Origin: Coleofasciculus sp. LEGE 07092
GTDB taxonomy: Bacteria; Cyanobacteriota; Cyanobacteriia; Cyanobacteriales; Coleofasciculaceae
Direction: 5' to 3'
Assembly: GCF_015207375.1 (NCBI RefSeq)
Contig: NZ_JADEWY010000030.1
Location: 1-53,450, forward strand
Length of the DNA: 53,450 nt
Positions 18,451-27,348 of this stretch are shown one piece after another. The notes beneath the pieces are model-generated. The model was not told where the DNA came from, did no database searches, and was given only the letters and a program-made list of their open reading frames with translations. The position numbers and the translations under genes were made by a program. Numbering within the stretch: the stretch's first letter is position 1; the number at the start of each line of letters is the position of its first letter.

Positions 18451-19926
18451 TTAGACTTCTTGCTTGAGAAGCTTTGGCTCCAGTTCCTTAACATGAGCAG
18501 GTGTGAGAGCTTGGCATAATTCGTAGGAATGAGTGGCAAGGATGTACTGATTACTGGGCGACCATTCTTTAAGGTCTGAAATGATTTGATATTGCCAATC
18601 TGGATGAAATGCGATTTCAATTTCATCCATTAAAACAATTGCATTCTCTATATTACGGTATTTCAGCCACATATAAATACTCAGCCTTTTCAGCTCTCCA
18701 TGACTTAGGTCTTCTGGAGATAATTCTATAGTCTCACCGTTTCTATCTAATTTAAAGGTTATTTCTGAAAATTCTTTATCTATATTTATTTTCTTATTGT
18801 ATAATATTTGGTTTAACTCCCTCTTGATAGCCTTATAATTATTTCCATATTCTCCTGTTTCTATAGCTTCTATGAAATCTTGATCGCGAGCATCTAAAAA
18901 AGCTTTAATTATAAGCTCTACAGACAGAAAATCATAGGTAAATAAACTTGTAATTTTAGATTTTACATCTTGAATTTCTGAATAGTAATTATTATCTTCT
19001 TTAGGCGCAGCCTTCAATAATAATTTTCTAGAGTCTTTTGACATAAAAATGAAAATTTGGGTTGCAGGAGCAGCCAGAAATATTTTTTGTGAAAGCTTAT
19101 TTAAAAATAATTTTGATTCAGTAATATCTAAATCATTAATATGACAGAGTAATACTTCATCTTCACTTCCATTCTCATGGGATGAGTAATTGGATATATA
19201 AAGCAATTTTTCTGTTTTCATGTATTCAATAATTTTGGGTAAGATATTTTCTATTTTATTCTGCTTTTCTTGATAAAATTTTATTCGTTCTTTAATATCT
19301 TTTACTATCATTGAAATTGAATCGCTTAAAGGATAGTTTATTCCCTCATCAATAAAAGCCTTACGTATATTATCAACTGCAATTAAAAAAATACCATTTT
19401 CTTCTAATCTTTGATTAGAAGCCTTGACTTCAATTATAATATCTTTCTCTTTTTTCTCTTTTAGATTTCTTTCTAACTGAGCTAAATTACTAGATTCTTC
19501 TTTCAGTACTACAAGCTTTGTCTTGAATTCTTCCAATTTATTGGGTACAGAAAATCTAAAATCAGAATAATCGATTGTTTCATCATCGTTATTTGCCCCT
19601 AATAATTCTTGAATAGAAGAGTCTTTACGACAGAAAAATTCAAGATTGATAATTTTTTCTCCATCCCAAATATCAAATATAGCTAAAACTCTCTTTTCAG
19701 AATCATCATAAATTTTTAATCCATAGAGTATATTTTTCAAAAACGGTATCTTATCCGGATCACTAGAACAGTGGAGTAACACAAAAATTAATTGCAAAAG
19801 TGTACTCTTCCCACCCCCATTTTGACTACCAAGGGGAAAAATGCTAGGAACAAATTTCTTTTCAAACGTGATATCAACATTCTTTAAAACCCGGAAATCA
19901 GGGACTTGAATTCGTTGCAGGTGCAT
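18451..19926 (-). CDS. ABC/SMC-type AAA ATPase, partner of the split TOPRIM-like protein
   Basis: The 491-aa protein begins MHLQRIQVPDFRVLKNVDIT, as in OLD/RecF-like ATPases. Walker A is GSQNGGGKST at residues 33-42. A central region of about 250 residues is rich in Lys, Glu and Ile and probably forms a coiled coil. The ABC signature LSHGELKRL lies near residue 407, Walker B IVLMDEIEIAFHPDW near 430 and the H-loop ILATHSYE near 465. Such proteins act as sensors or motors for a nuclease partner. A strong AGGAGGAG ribosome site precedes the ATG. The gene is far more AT-rich than dapL next door, which suggests horizontal transfer. The partner gene follows 8 bases downstream but is broken, so this ATPase may now act alone or be idle. 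Confidence 0.88.
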   Translation of the reverse strand: MHLQRIQVPDFRVLKNVDITFEKKFVPSIFPLGSQNGGGKSTLLQLIFVLLHCSSDPDKIPFLKNILYGLKIYDDSEKRVLAIFDIWDGEKIINLEFFCRKDSSIQELLGANNDDETIDYSDFRFSVPNKLEEFKTKLVVLKEESSNLAQLERNLKEKKEKDIIIEVKASNQRLEENGIFLIAVDNIRKAFIDEGINYPLSDSISMIVKDIKERIKFYQEKQNKIENILPKIIEYMKTEKLLYISNYSSHENGSEDEVLLCHINDLDITESKLFLNKLSQKIFLAAPATQIFIFMSKDSRKLLLKAAPKEDNNYYSEIQDVKSKITSLFTYDFLSVELIIKAFLDARDQDFIEAIETGEYGNNYKAIKRELNQILYNKKINIDKEFSEITFKLDRNGETIELSPEDLSHGELKRLSIYMWLKYRNIENAIVLMDEIEIAFHPDWQYQIISDLKEWSPSNQYILATHSYELCQALTPAHVKELEPKLLKQEV

Positions 19927-19986
19927 ACAATACTCCTCCTATTGAATTGGTATCAAATTTTTCGTACATGAATGACCTGTAAATGC

Positions 19987-20010
19987 TAGGGTGGGTGTTG
20001 TCCCACCCTA
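19987..20010. terminator. Hairpin downstream of dapL
   Basis: TAGGGTGGG (19987-19995) and CCCACCCTA (20002-20010) form a perfect 9-bp GC-rich stem with a 6-base loop, 5 bases after the dapL stop. No T-run follows on the minus strand, so it may be a rho-independent-like stop or a dispersed palindrome. It separates dapL from the ATPase gene. Confidence 0.55.
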
Positions 20011-20014
20011 ATCA

Positions 20015-21250
20015 CTACACCTTAAACTTCTGGGTAATCCGCTTCATCGCATCCTCCACATTCTCCCGACTATTAAATGCCGAAATACGGAAGTAACCTT
20101 CACCCGCCGCACCAAAACCAGAACCAGGGGTTCCCACTACATTGCACGTTTGCAGTAACTTATCGAAGAAATCCCAACTCGACAAACCATTCGGCGTTTT
20201 CACCCAGACATAGGGTGCATTCACACCGCCATAAACGTCTATTCCTGCTTCTGTTAATTTCTCGCGGATAATTTTGGCGTTTTCTAGATAGAAGTGGATT
20301 AACTCCTTAACTTGCACCTGTCCTTCCTCAGAGTAAACTGCCTCAGCACCCCGTTGTACGATATAGGATACCCCATTAAACTTGGTAGACTGGCGGCGGT
20401 TCCATAGCTTCCACAGTTCCACATCCGAACCATCAGCAGCTTTCGCCGTTAGGTTCTTCGGTACAACTGTCAGCGCACAGCGAGTTCCAGTAAACCCAGC
20501 ATTCTTAGAGAACGAGCGAAACTCGATCGCACAATCCCGCGCTCCTTCAATCTCGTAGATAGAATGAGGAAGCTCTGGATCGGTGATATACGCTTCATAT
20601 GCCGCATCAAAAAAGATAATGGAGTTATGGGCTTTTGCATACTCCACCCACGCCTTCAGGTGTTCCTTCGTTGCCGTTGCTCCCGTAGGATTATTGGGGA
20701 AGCACAGATAAATCAAATCGACTTTCTCAGAAGGAATCTCGGCGGTGAAGTTGTTCTCTGCGGTAATGGGCAGATACACTAAGCCTTCAAATTCGCCCCT
20801 CTCATTCGCCTCTCCGGTATGTCCCGCCATCACGTTGGTGTCTACATACACCGGATAAACGGGGTCAGTCACCGCAATTTTGTTATTTTTACCAAAGATA
20901 TCCAGAATGTTGCCTGTATCGCACTTAGAACCATCGGAGATGAAGATTTCGGAAGCGTCAACCTCGCATCCGCGAGATTGGAAGTCGTGGGCTGCAATTT
21001 TTTCCCGTAACCAGAGATAGCCTTGTTCGGGACCATAGCCTTTGAACGTGGAGCGATCGCTCATGTCGTCCACCGCTTTAATCATGGCAGTGCGGCACGC
21101 TTCCGGCAAGGGTTCCGTGACATCGCCAATGCCCAGCTTGATAAGTTTGGCATCAGGATTGGCTTCTGCAAAGGTATTCACCCGTCGCGCAATTTCAGGA
21201 AACAGGTAGCCCGCTTTGAGTTTGAGATAGTTGTCGTTAATCGTTGCCAT
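20015..21250 (-). CDS. dapL: LL-diaminopimelate aminotransferase
   Basis: DapL converts tetrahydrodipicolinate directly to LL-diaminopimelate with glutamate as amino donor, a short lysine and peptidoglycan route used by cyanobacteria, plants and Chlamydia. The 411-aa protein starts [20 protein letters not shown], the family start. The PLP Lys is in [14 protein letters not shown] near residue 270. Other class I aminotransferase blocks are intact: [35 protein letters not shown]. The length is normal. It is transcribed alone and ends at a strong hairpin. Confidence 0.96.
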   Translation of the reverse strand: MATINDNYLKLKAGYLFPEIARRVNTFAEANPDAKLIKLGIGDVTEPLPEACRTAMIKAVDDMSDRSTFKGYGPEQGYLWLREKIAAHDFQSRGCEVDASEIFISDGSKCDTGNILDIFGKNNKIAVTDPVYPVYVDTNVMAGHTGEANERGEFEGLVYLPITAENNFTAEIPSEKVDLIYLCFPNNPTGATATKEHLKAWVEYAKAHNSIIFFDAAYEAYITDPELPHSIYEIEGARDCAIEFRSFSKNAGFTGTRCALTVVPKNLTAKAADGSDVELWKLWNRRQSTKFNGVSYIVQRGAEAVYSEEGQVQVKELIHFYLENAKIIREKLTEAGIDVYGGVNAPYVWVKTPNGLSSWDFFDKLLQTCNVVGTPGSGFGAAGEGYFRISAFNSRENVEDAMKRITQKFKV

Positions 21251-21281
21251 CGTGAATTACTACAAACGCCGTTAAAACAGT

Positions 21282-21674
21282 CTATCTTCTAATACGGAGC
21301 ATTTCATTACCGCCTTTCTGGAGTTCGTATTGAACCTTGGCAACCGATACGGTATATCCCAGCTCCCGAAATTCTTGCACAATTGAGTCGAGATAGGGGG
21401 AGCGTTTTAACATCAGACTCAGCAATGGAAAAATACGCACTTCTTGGCTCACCCTTAGCATTTCTTGAATGGAGTCTCGGTGGAAATTAAAGTCATAAGG
21501 GTCGGAATATAAGAATAAAAAGTGCGAACACAAAGCGATATTATAGTCATCATCATTACTATCCAATTTTGGCAACGCTCCCGTTCGATATCGTCCTTCT
21601 TTCTTTCCTTCGCTTTTTGAGTTCAGACTCCGAGAGATTAAACATTTTCCCATACTCGTCAATCGATCGTCCAA
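21282..21674 (-). pseudogene. Remnant of a SAM-dependent methyltransferase-like protein
   Basis: The 130-aa frame carries a clear C-terminal block: YNIALCSHFLFLYSDPYDFN, then MLRVSQEVRIFPLLSL and QKGGNEMLRIRR. This matches a conserved cyanobacterial methyltransferase-like family. The N-terminal SAM-binding part (G-x-G-x-G) is absent. In another frame just upstream I can read EYGKMFNLSESELKKRR, which belongs to the same protein, so a deletion or frameshift separates the two parts. The gene is therefore decayed. Confidence 0.65.
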
Positions 21675-21793
21675 AGGGAACTACTTTTTTTAACTTCTTT
21701 TAACTTCATTACCATCGGTTTTCTCCAGAAAATCCTCTCTATCAAATTCCGTTTATCATAGGTTTATGAAAAATATCTTGAGGTGTAGGAATT

Positions 21794-22186
21794 ATGGATT
21801 GTGACGAAAAGCTCCTGAGCATCCGCCTACCTGACTCACTTTACCAAGCCCTGATAGCCTACCAAAAGCAACAGCAGCTTGATTCGACTGCTGCGGCTGC
21901 CGTTTCCATCTTGGCTGAATTCTTGCAGCAAGGTGAGGAAACGAAACGCTATGCCACAATAGAACAGTTAGAGGCGCTATCGAAGAAAGTGGACTACCTA
22001 AATTACCAAGTTTCGGCACTCAGTCACAGTCGGCTGGGAGTTAGTAGCACTGCAACCCCAGCTACTGGGATTCATTCACCTACGCAGGCAGTGAAACGAG
22101 CATCGCCACTCACACATCCTGTCGTATCTACTAACCTGGAGGACATGGATGACGAACCTGATGAAATTCTGTATGAGTTCCTTTAG
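21794..22186 (+). CDS. Conserved hypothetical protein with a ribbon-helix-helix-like N-terminus
   Basis: The 130-aa protein begins MDCDEKLLSIRLPDSLYQAL, a pattern like the start of ribbon-helix-helix DNA-binding proteins (strand, then helix). A helical region (EQLEALSKKVDYLNYQVSAL) follows and could form a short coiled coil. The C-terminal half is low in structure and ends in the acidic DMDDEPDEILYEFL. I do not know the function; a regulatory role is inferred only from the N-terminus. A dispersed palindrome follows the stop. Confidence 0.65.
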   Translation: MDCDEKLLSIRLPDSLYQALIAYQKQQQLDSTAAAAVSILAEFLQQGEETKRYATIEQLEALSKKVDYLNYQVSALSHSRLGVSSTATPATGIHSPTQAVKRASPLTHPVVSTNLEDMDDEPDEILYEFL

Positions 22187-22197
22187 CACCTGCCATC

Positions 22198-22216
22198 GAC
22201 AGGCAGGATGCCTGTC
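22198..22216. repeat. Palindrome GACAGGCA-GGA-TGCCTGTC
   Basis: A perfect 8-bp inverted repeat with a 3-base loop lies just after the 21794-22186 gene. The same core (GCAGGCA-G-TGCCTGC) occurs at 34244-34258. It is likely a dispersed repeat and could act as a transcript end. Confidence 0.55.
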
Positions 22217-22347
22217 CTACTGAAATAAAAAACCTGCGGCTCTTCAGCACTTAGTATGGCAAAAACATAGTAAAGCCAAGGAAAAGGGAGACCTTCTGGC
22301 GTTGATTGCGATACCATCCAAATGTAGTCCGCATTACATACGTCACT

Positions 22348-22719
22348 ATGGAGCCAGATTCTCTACCAGCAGAGCTCATTTTGACGCAGCCGCGTCAGAG
22401 CCTTGGCAATGTTCAACTCGATTGGACTCCCCAACCCGGTAGCTATCTCGACTTTGAAGGTCAAACCTACGCTGTGCTAGAACGTCGCCACCGTTATCGC
22501 CTGAAATCAGGGCGCTATCGCTTGCAAAAAATTGCTCTTTACGTGCAGTCTGCCCAACGCCCAACTGAGAAAAGCCAGATTAACGGACGCTGGGTTATTG
22601 GCGACGCCACGTGCTGCTTTAATGCTCACTCCGAACTCGTGCGTTGTGCGGTTAATCCAGAAGGTCCGTGTAGTTCTTGCCGTTACTACGAACCCATTAC
22701 ACCAGACAATCAAACTTGA
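22348..22719 (+). CDS. DUF6464 family protein
   Basis: The ATG at 22348 is preferred (123 aa); an in-frame TTG at 22306 would add 14 residues. The sequence [20 protein letters not shown] and then [19 protein letters not shown] is a well conserved cyanobacterial family of unknown function. Four Cys residues near the end ([14 protein letters not shown] and [11 protein letters not shown]) could bind a metal. Its last 10 bases overlap the end of the convergent fmt gene. Confidence 0.85.
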   Translation: MEPDSLPAELILTQPRQSLGNVQLDWTPQPGSYLDFEGQTYAVLERRHRYRLKSGRYRLQKIALYVQSAQRPTEKSQINGRWVIGDATCCFNAHSELVRCAVNPEGPCSSCRYYEPITPDNQT

Positions 22720-23717
22720 CCATTTTCTAAAACGTCTCCGACAGCTAAACGCATCCCGTTAGCAAAATCCCAACCCGACTGAGCCCGTTTCCCTGCTAAC
22801 TGCACTTCCTGCAACAGTAACAATCCGTTGCCCGTTTGAATAATCGGACCCGTTCCCTTGGCAAGGCTGATTACTTCTCCAGGACACCCTGATTTTTCCG
22901 ATAGAGAAAACCAGTCCCGCTCTAACGTTTGTAAGGTTGAGGGCAACTCAGAGAAGTAAGCCTCTCCAAGGGGAGCCGTAGCGAGGATTTTCAGCGGTTT
23001 ATCCCGAAACAATGCCACACAGTTGGGAAGAAATCCCCTCACCTGATTGTGTAAATCAATAGCAGGGCGCGACCAATCCAGACAATAATCCGACTTTTGA
23101 ATGAGGGGTGCATAAGTAGCTTGGGCATCCTCTTGAGGAATGGGTTTAATTTCCTGGCGTTTTAGCTTGAGGAGAGTTTCGACTAACAAATCAGCTCCCA
23201 CATCAGCAAGAATCTGCGCCAACTGAGGGGCGTTGTCCCATAACCGAATAGGGGTATAACTTTTGAGTAACATCGGTCCGGTGTCCATGCCTGCATCCAT
23301 CAGCATGGTGGTAATACCCGTTTCGGTTTCGCCATGATACAGGCACCATTGAATCGGCGCAGCCCCCCGATACTTGGGCAGTATTGAGCCGTGAACGTTG
23401 ACACAACCCAGGGCAGGCATATCCAAAATTTCTGGGGAGAGAATCTGCCCGTAAGCAACAACCACAAACGCATCTGCCCCTGCTTGCCGCAGTTGCGTGA
23501 GGGTTTCGGTGTGCTTTTTCACCCGCTTCGGTTGCCAGACAGGGAGTTGATGCGCCAAGGCAGCCGCTTTTACGGGTGAGGGTGATAACTCCTTCCCCCG
23601 TCCCCGTCGCTTATCCGGTTGGGTAACGACCCCCAGAACGTTAAATTCGGGGTGATTTAACAAGCGTTCTAAGGTGGGTAGTGCAAATTGAGGCGTACCG
23701 AAAAAAATAACATTCAT
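22710..23717 (-). CDS. fmt: Methionyl-tRNA formyltransferase
   Basis: Fmt adds a formyl group from 10-formyl-tetrahydrofolate to initiator Met-tRNA. The start is set at the ATG at 23717, giving [20 protein letters not shown] (335 aa); a Met three codons earlier is in frame. Catalytic and folate-binding blocks are present: [16 protein letters not shown] with the SLLP-like loop, and [11 protein letters not shown]. The C-terminal OB-like domain includes [10 protein letters not shown]. The length is normal. The gene overlaps DUF6464 tail to tail and is about 35 bases from no operon partner other than the OmpA-like gene upstream. Confidence 0.96.
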   Translation of the reverse strand: MNVIFFGTPQFALPTLERLLNHPEFNVLGVVTQPDKRRGRGKELSPSPVKAAALAHQLPVWQPKRVKKHTETLTQLRQAGADAFVVVAYGQILSPEILDMPALGCVNVHGSILPKYRGAAPIQWCLYHGETETGITTMLMDAGMDTGPMLLKSYTPIRLWDNAPQLAQILADVGADLLVETLLKLKRQEIKPIPQEDAQATYAPLIQKSDYCLDWSRPAIDLHNQVRGFLPNCVALFRDKPLKILATAPLGEAYFSELPSTLQTLERDWFSLSEKSGCPGEVISLAKGTGPIIQTGNGLLLLQEVQLAGKRAQSGWDFANGMRLAVGDVLENGQV

Positions 23718-23760
23718 GGAGAACATTCAAAATTTAAAATTCATGCATTCAAAACTTCCC

Positions 23761-24636
23761 CTAATTAACGGCAATTTCAATACGACGGTTCCGTTGCTGA
23801 TTGGCATCGGTATCATTCGCTACCAGGGGACGAGTTTCGCCGTAACCCGCAACCAGCCATCGATACTCATCACCCAAGGCGCGGGCAAAGTACTGCTCAA
23901 CGGCTTTGGCGCGGCGAAACGAGAGTTCGCGGTTGTCCTGGGTTTCACCATTAGTGTCGGTGTGGACGGCGATGCGGATCGTGCTGGATGGGTAGTTCCG
24001 CAAATCGGCAATAATTTTGTCTAAAATTAAGCCTGCTTCGGGACGTAGAATGCTGTTACTGCCCTCAAATAAAACATCGCTGGGTAGTGTTACCTTCAAC
24101 TTGTGGGCGGATGGGGAGTCAGGGGAGACACCTTGATTAACAGCATTCGTTCCTGCTGAGGAACCGTTTTGACTCCTAGGCTTCACCCCTTGGAGTTGTA
24201 GGGCGATCGCTTGCAGCCGCGCTTCTAAGGATTCATTCGGGCGACTAGTGCCGAGCTGGGCTTCTAGAGTACCAACACCTTCATTCAAGGTCTTGAGCTG
24301 TGCCTGTAACTGGTTGAGCTGTGCTTGTACCTGCTGTCTTTGTACGGGTGTTAGGGACAATGACGACTCGGCAAGATCTGGCACTGTTGTTGTTGAGCTA
24401 GTATTGGGAGAAACTACTGGTATAGTTTTCTCAAAATGCAATCCCATTTTGAGCAGTAGTGGCTTTTGGGGATTGGGATTGGGATAAATGTTAGCCAAAA
24501 CAATGCCTAAGAGCAAGGACAAACCTCCTCCGACACCCAGCAGCAGCACTCGAAAAATTAAAACGAGTAACCACGAACGGTTGTGGGTTGAAGGATCGGG
24601 AGTGATTGTATCTGCTGAACTAGCGGATTGGGTCAC
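23761..24636 (-). CDS. OmpA-family (peptidoglycan-binding) membrane protein
   Basis: The 291-aa protein has one N-terminal membrane segment (WLLVLIFRVLLLGVGGGLSL), a coiled-coil-like linker (QRQQVQAQLNQLQAQLKTLN) and a C-terminal OmpA domain. In that domain, the peptidoglycan-binding core is visible: IRIAVHTDTNGETQDNRELS, then RRAKAVEQYF and NQQRNRRIEIAVN. It probably anchors the inner membrane to the wall. The gene ends 43 bases before fmt on the same strand and may be cotranscribed with it. Confidence 0.85.
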   Translation of the reverse strand: MTQSASSADTITPDPSTHNRSWLLVLIFRVLLLGVGGGLSLLLGIVLANIYPNPNPQKPLLLKMGLHFEKTIPVVSPNTSSTTTVPDLAESSLSLTPVQRQQVQAQLNQLQAQLKTLNEGVGTLEAQLGTSRPNESLEARLQAIALQLQGVKPRSQNGSSAGTNAVNQGVSPDSPSAHKLKVTLPSDVLFEGSNSILRPEAGLILDKIIADLRNYPSSTIRIAVHTDTNGETQDNRELSFRRAKAVEQYFARALGDEYRWLVAGYGETRPLVANDTDANQQRNRRIEIAVN

Positions 24637-24963
24637 TGATTTTCCTGAATTCTATTCAGACCCTAGAAGAATAACACCAGACAAAGCCTAATTCGATCAT
24701 GCCACCACCAATACCAAACTGTCGAAATTAATGTTTCACTTCGGGATCAAGCCACCAAGGGCAGAACGGGGAGAGGGTGAAAATCCTATTCCCTGTTTCC
24801 CATTTCCCGTTTTTAAGACAAGAGTGAAAACTTTCGTAAAAGAGTGAGTTCTATGGATCATTAACTTGATATATATAGACTGAGGAACATAGATGAGAGT
24901 TCCTCGGGCGTTGCTCCTCACACAAGAAGCGCCGTTTAGCAACCTCCATCCCCTATCCTATCG
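24637..24963. other. Intergenic region of about 330 bases without a recognisable feature
   Basis: This lies between divergent genes (OmpA-like to the left, PD40-like to the right). It includes a low-complexity run (CCCTGTTTCCCATTTCCCG) and AT-rich DNA near 24860 that may hold promoters for the right-hand gene. I see no gene or clear site. Confidence 0.4.
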
Positions 24964-25848
24964 ATGCTCAGTAAAATAGTCTGTTTACTCGAATGGTTGT
25001 ACAAGCAGCCACATACGCTATTTTTAGCCCCCTTGCTGCTTGTTGCTCATAACCCATCTGTCCGGGCTGAACAGGTGCGTGTGCCTATAGGAGCTAGCCC
25101 ATTATCGGTACCTTCTTCCTTGCCCTCTATCGAAGCGCCCGAAGAAACAGAACCCGATATGACTCAGACAAAAGTACAAATTGACCCCCTCGATAGTCCC
25201 CATCCCGTTCCTTGGGGTTGGGTGTTGGCAACTCATGCTGAACTTAGTGAGAGTGAAAGCTTCGGGTTACGATACTATCGCAGTCAACCCTTAGTGTCTC
25301 CAGACGGTCAGTACGCTGCCTACAGTCGTATTCAGATGCAAGGACAGCCGGAACTATACCGCAGTCGCATCACCAGCGTAATGTTTCTGGAAAATTTGGA
25401 AACTGGAGATTTGCGAACCATAAACCCATCGTCGCCCTTGTCTGATAATCCCTTAGTCAGCAATGAAGAAGCCGATATGCCGGGAACATTTTCAATGTTG
25501 ATTCCGGTTTCTTGGTCGCCTTCAAGTGAGCGCCTCTTAGGACGCCAGTTTGAAGGGATGTTCAGCACGTCTTATGCTTCGGATTACGCTGTAATCTGGG
25601 ATCGGCGGCAAAATCAGGTCAGTACCCTAGCACCAGAGCGAATGGAATACAGCAATGCTGTATTGCTGGGTTGGAGTCAACGCGATCCCAATCGCGTTTT
25701 GTTCCGTGTTGGTGAACTGGGTGAAGAACGCTGGCCCACATGGGCAGTCAATATGACCGGTGAAACGACCCTCGCCCTTGAAGACGACCCGATTGTTTAC
25801 GGTCAAGTCGTCAACCAAGTCTGGGCAGGTCCTCAAGCGCGTTGGTAA
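24964..25848 (+). CDS. Secreted hypothetical protein with PD40-like beta-propeller repeat
   Basis: The 294-aa protein has a hydrophobic N-terminus (LFLAPLLLVAHNPSVRA) with a likely signal cleavage after VRA. A block YYRSQPLVSPDGQYAAYSRI resembles the PD40/TolB repeat (SPDG-x-x-A-Y). A similar SWSPSSERLLGRQFEG follows later. The family is seen in cyanobacteria but has no known role. The short length gives room for only part of a propeller. It stands alone and its end is followed by low-complexity DNA. Confidence 0.7.
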   Translation: MLSKIVCLLEWLYKQPHTLFLAPLLLVAHNPSVRAEQVRVPIGASPLSVPSSLPSIEAPEETEPDMTQTKVQIDPLDSPHPVPWGWVLATHAELSESESFGLRYYRSQPLVSPDGQYAAYSRIQMQGQPELYRSRITSVMFLENLETGDLRTINPSSPLSDNPLVSNEEADMPGTFSMLIPVSWSPSSERLLGRQFEGMFSTSYASDYAVIWDRRQNQVSTLAPERMEYSNAVLLGWSQRDPNRVLFRVGELGEERWPTWAVNMTGETTLALEDDPIVYGQVVNQVWAGPQARW

Positions 25849-25919
25849 TGAGTAATGATGAGTTATGAATGATGAGTGATAGATTAAAAAATTGACTCCA
25901 TTCATAATTCATCATTCAA

Positions 25920-26528
25920 TTAGCAAATTGGACGCTGACCGGGGTTTACCCCATGGATATATTCGCTACCCGATGCGGGCCATCCTCGCTTATAAGACGC
26001 TTCCTCTGGCTGACCCCAGCCTAACTGCAAGATAATTTCCAAAAATCTGGCATTACCATGTTTAAAGAGGTTCGCCCATTCAGTTTTAGAAGCGATCGCT
26101 CTGGCATCTTCGGGTGTAATTTGGCGATAGTCCCTGCCAAGCTTAATACTTAAGTACAAGTCCATATCACTGGTTACTTGCCACCAAAACCTCAAGATTG
26201 AAGCCTTAGCCGCTTTGAGGAGTTCCACGTCCCTAGAGAGTGCCACAAGCTGATCGTCAACGGCAGGATAGCGCAGAGTTTTCCCCTCAATTATAAGTTG
26301 TCGCCAAACAATACCAGAAATTTGGTGTTGCCGCTGATAACCGTGTACAGCCGCTTTGAAGTCTCGATAAGCACTAAACTTTTGAATACCATCCGGTTTG
26401 AGAAAACGGTCAATCAACGGGTTGCCAGACGCCGAAGCTGCCAAATTAAGGCGCTGCCCATTCATGCAGGCGCGACGCTCATCTGCCAAAATTTTGATTA
26501 ACTCTTCTGTGCTGTAGACTTGTGACAT
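25920..26528 (-). CDS. Conserved hypothetical protein
   Basis: The start at 26528 gives 202 codons including the stop and begins MSQVYSTEELIKILADERRA; a Met 10 codons upstream is less likely because its extra residues look non-coding. The sequence is soluble and mainly helical, with DDQLVALSRDVELLKAAKAS and a C-terminal tail ending GQRPIC. I recognise no domain. It precedes nothing on its strand, and the thioredoxin-like gene lies upstream with a gap of about 65 bases, so a shared transcript is possible. Confidence 0.6.
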   Translation of the reverse strand: MSQVYSTEELIKILADERRACMNGQRLNLAASASGNPLIDRFLKPDGIQKFSAYRDFKAAVHGYQRQHQISGIVWRQLIIEGKTLRYPAVDDQLVALSRDVELLKAAKASILRFWWQVTSDMDLYLSIKLGRDYRQITPEDARAIASKTEWANLFKHGNARFLEIILQLGWGQPEEASYKRGWPASGSEYIHGVNPGQRPIC

Positions 26529-26593
26529 CAGCCCACGAGGAATAGCTGGCAACAGCAAATGAAAATGCCCATTTCCCCTTTTTCTGATACGGC

Positions 26594-27199
26594 TTATTCC
26601 CTTAGCTCAGTATTGATCTCATTGAGGGTTCGGCGTTTCAGTTCAATGGACTCAGAACGGGGTAACAAATTAAAAACATCTCGAAATACATCATCGATTT
26701 GTTCGTAACTCAGTTGTCCTGTCTCGTTGAGTACAACCTTACCCTCCTGATTAAAAAGAACCGTTTGAGGAACCAACCCTTTGTAGTAGTAGCCCGATTC
26801 CATCGGTTTGTAGTTAGATTTCAGAGGCAAGGTATCAATGTTAATGGGAATAAAATTCGCCGCTCGTCCGTAAGGTGCTTGGAGCTGAGAGATAACGACA
26901 GAATACAGCTTGCAATCACTGCTGTCATTGACATAAAACACCAACAGTGCTGGTTTATTCCGTTTCAGAGACTCTGCCAAGTTAACACGCGGCGGCACCA
27001 GAGAAGCGTTACTGCCGTAAAGAGCGAAAATGTCACCATCAAAGCGATCATCATTGAGTCCTGCTAGTGCTGAGGGTGTTGCCAGCAGCCAACAAGCAAC
27101 AACGGCAATCAGGATCGACAAGCCCCCAGAAACAAGACGCCTGTAAGTTTGACAATTTTTCAAGTTTATGATTCTCAATCGAAATGAGTAAATAGTCAT
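26594..27199 (-). CDS. Thylakoid photosystem I accumulation factor-like protein (thioredoxin fold)
   Basis: The 201-aa protein has a membrane/signal segment (LSILIAVVACWLLATPSALA) and then a thioredoxin-like domain. The block GLNDDRFDGDIFALYGSNAS starts the mature part. The usual CxxC site is replaced by SSDCK, with only one Cys, so it cannot be a standard disulfide oxidoreductase. Conserved strands (PALLVFYVND, NFIPINIDTL, VPQTVLFNQEGKVV) fit the fold. I recall this family being annotated as a thylakoid PSI accumulation factor. The tail KRRTLNEINTELRE is typical of it. Confidence 0.7.
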   Translation of the reverse strand: MTIYSFRLRIINLKNCQTYRRLVSGGLSILIAVVACWLLATPSALAGLNDDRFDGDIFALYGSNASLVPPRVNLAESLKRNKPALLVFYVNDSSDCKLYSVVISQLQAPYGRAANFIPINIDTLPLKSNYKPMESGYYYKGLVPQTVLFNQEGKVVLNETGQLSYEQIDDVFRDVFNLLPRSESIELKRRTLNEINTELRE

Positions 27200-27348
27200 A
27201 TCAACCTATCTTTGGCTCCAATCCCCCTTCTCTATGATTATCCCTTGAACTATGGCACGGGAACGTATACATTACGCAAACATAGCGACAACGCGATCAT
27301 AAACCTCGGTCTTTGAAACTGAAGTTAAGCACTTCAGGGATAAAGTCG

